52,629 nucleotides of DNA from Candidatus Gastranaerophilales bacterium (lineage in GTDB: Bacteria; Cyanobacteriota; Vampirovibrionia; Gastranaerophilales; Gastranaerophilaceae), in the NCBI GenBank assembly GCA_944323625.1, contig CALUTD010000014.1, positions 1-52,629 of the forward strand, given 5' to 3'. Below, one piece after another: positions 52,254-52,629 of this stretch (its first letter is position 1; the number at the start of each line of letters is the position of its first letter). The notes beneath the pieces are model-generated. The model was not told the origin of the DNA. It ran no database searches and was given only the letters and a program-made list of their open reading frames with translations. The translations under genes and the position numbers were made by a program.

Positions 52254-52419
52254 TCTTAACCCTAATCTCTTTATCCCTCAAGATTATATTATTATTTTTA
52301 TCATGACAGGGAATCATATATATGTTGTATTTTTTATTTAATGATTAATTTTATTTTGTATAGTTACGTAATTCGATGACAAAATTGAATTATGTAACAT
52401 ATACAAGTCATTTCACGTC
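52254..52419. other. upstream region of the flagellar operon
   Basis: AT-rich; TATAAT occurs on the minus strand about 40 bp before the fliN-like start, without a clear -35. From 52363 on it is the dispersed repeat (TACGTAATTCGATGACAAAAT, then reverse-type ATGTAACATATACAAG). I see no sigma-28 promoter that I can support. Confidence 0.4.
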
Positions 52420-52477
52420 ATTCTGAAAAGTCTAAAAATCAAGCAATTTATTGCGTAGATTTTGACTTGTTCAGAAT
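52420..52477. repeat. ATTCTGAA-hairpin intergenic element, copy 3
   Basis: Outer arms ATTCTGAA (52420-52427) and TTCAGAAT (52470-52477) as in copy 2, but inner arms AAGTC and AAAATC paired with GATTTT and GACTT, and a closing stem GCAA-TTTA-TTGC. It is followed by CTTACCAATAGAGAATTAC. The inner stem differs from copy 2 while pairing is kept. Confidence 0.75.
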
Positions 52478-52507
52478 CTTACCAATAGAGAATTACAATT
52501 TAAACAA

Positions 52508-52629
52508 GTTAGGGGCCGGCTTTGCTAAAAAATAAGTTGAATAATGTCAAAAATAAGTTAATCCAGTTAGGAGCCGGCTTTGCTAAAAAATAAGTTGAAT
52601 AATGTCAAAAATAAGTTAATCCAGTTAGG
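52508..52629 (+). repeat. 58-bp tandem repeat, window-edge array
   Basis: Two full units (52508-52565, 52566-52623) starting GTTAGGGGCCGGCTTTGCT and GTTAGGAGCCGGCTTTGCT, identical except for one base, and the start of a third (52624-52629). The array runs off the window. The unit also appears once, reversed, near 31165-31213. Confidence 0.9.

Noticed and set aside
52508-52629. CRISPR array
   Set aside because: Units are contiguous with no variable spacers and no cas genes.
1-52629. tRNA, rRNA or tmRNA genes
   Set aside because: I read both strands for T-loop and anticodon-arm patterns and found none I can support; a covariance-model scan would be decisive.

Overview
The window is 52.6 kb of very AT-rich bacterial DNA. 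It most likely comes from a non-photosynthetic cyanobacterial relative of the Gastranaerophilales/Melainabacteria type. This placement is an inference from gene content: a Ycf46-Ycf35-DUF2997 module, a short cyanobacterial-style S1 protein, many dispersed prepilins of the FTLAEVLITL type, fermentative and anaerobic enzymes (pyruvate formate-lyase activase, ADP-forming acyl-CoA synthetase, reverse rubrerythrin), a flagellar export operon with sigma-28, and several lineage-type hypothetical proteins carrying an N-terminal SF-x-G-like motif. No rRNA, tRNA, CRISPR array, prophage or transposase was recognised.

Layout. 1-5000: PadR regulator, PDZ/radical-SAM protein, a sigma-70 factor, a prepilin locus, and a gene-poor stretch full of hairpin repeats and one gene fragment. 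5000-11700: secreted GH13 enzyme, giant UvrD-like helicase, histidine kinase. 11860-16016: small hypotheticals, mscL, prmC, reverse rubrerythrin, a 0.5-kb AT-rich gap with clustered motifs, a DegT aminotransferase. 16079-18271: two prepilins around an XRE regulator and an orphan G-tract leader. 18478-22452: rplU-rpmA, fliA, rpsA and a nucleotide-kinase-like gene. 22493-29506: pdxA/DUF1537 pair, ssb, kinase-fold protein, uridine-kinase-like gene, nadD-yqeK, LysM protein. 29694-37246: NUDIX protein, two G-tract prepilins, the ycf46 module, and a 717-aa protein ending in a RelA/SpoT-like domain. 37303-41244: purine phosphorylase, uppP, queD, malQ. 41245-48609: a cobalamin-riboswitch-like RNA, a G-tract prepilin, radical SAM, acyl-CoA synthetase, a 577-aa hypothetical, pflA, tspO. 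48716-52253: fliN/M-O-P-Q-R. The window ends in a 58-bp tandem repeat.

The outstanding observation is a family of four dispersed prepilin genes whose translation start is separated from the prepilin by a run of exactly nine G followed at once by a TAA or TAG stop. In all four the prepilin lies in the +1 frame. Read across a +1 shift (or one lost G), each gives a leader of exactly 27 residues with shared positions on both sides of the shift, ending at the S|FTL prepilin site. Two of the four have no start codon of any usual kind after the G run, so the pilin can only be made through the shift. A fifth, orphan copy of the leader has the same G9-stop arrangement. This points to a common control of several surface pilins, either programmed +1 frameshifting (stop codon after a slippery GGG, as in prfB) or G-tract phase variation. 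Two other prepilins in the window have ordinary 6-residue leaders and no G tract.

Other points of interest: a putative RelA/SpoT-type effector, a riboswitch-like RNA that runs into the 3' end of a pilin gene, and intergenic hairpin elements whose stems covary between copies.
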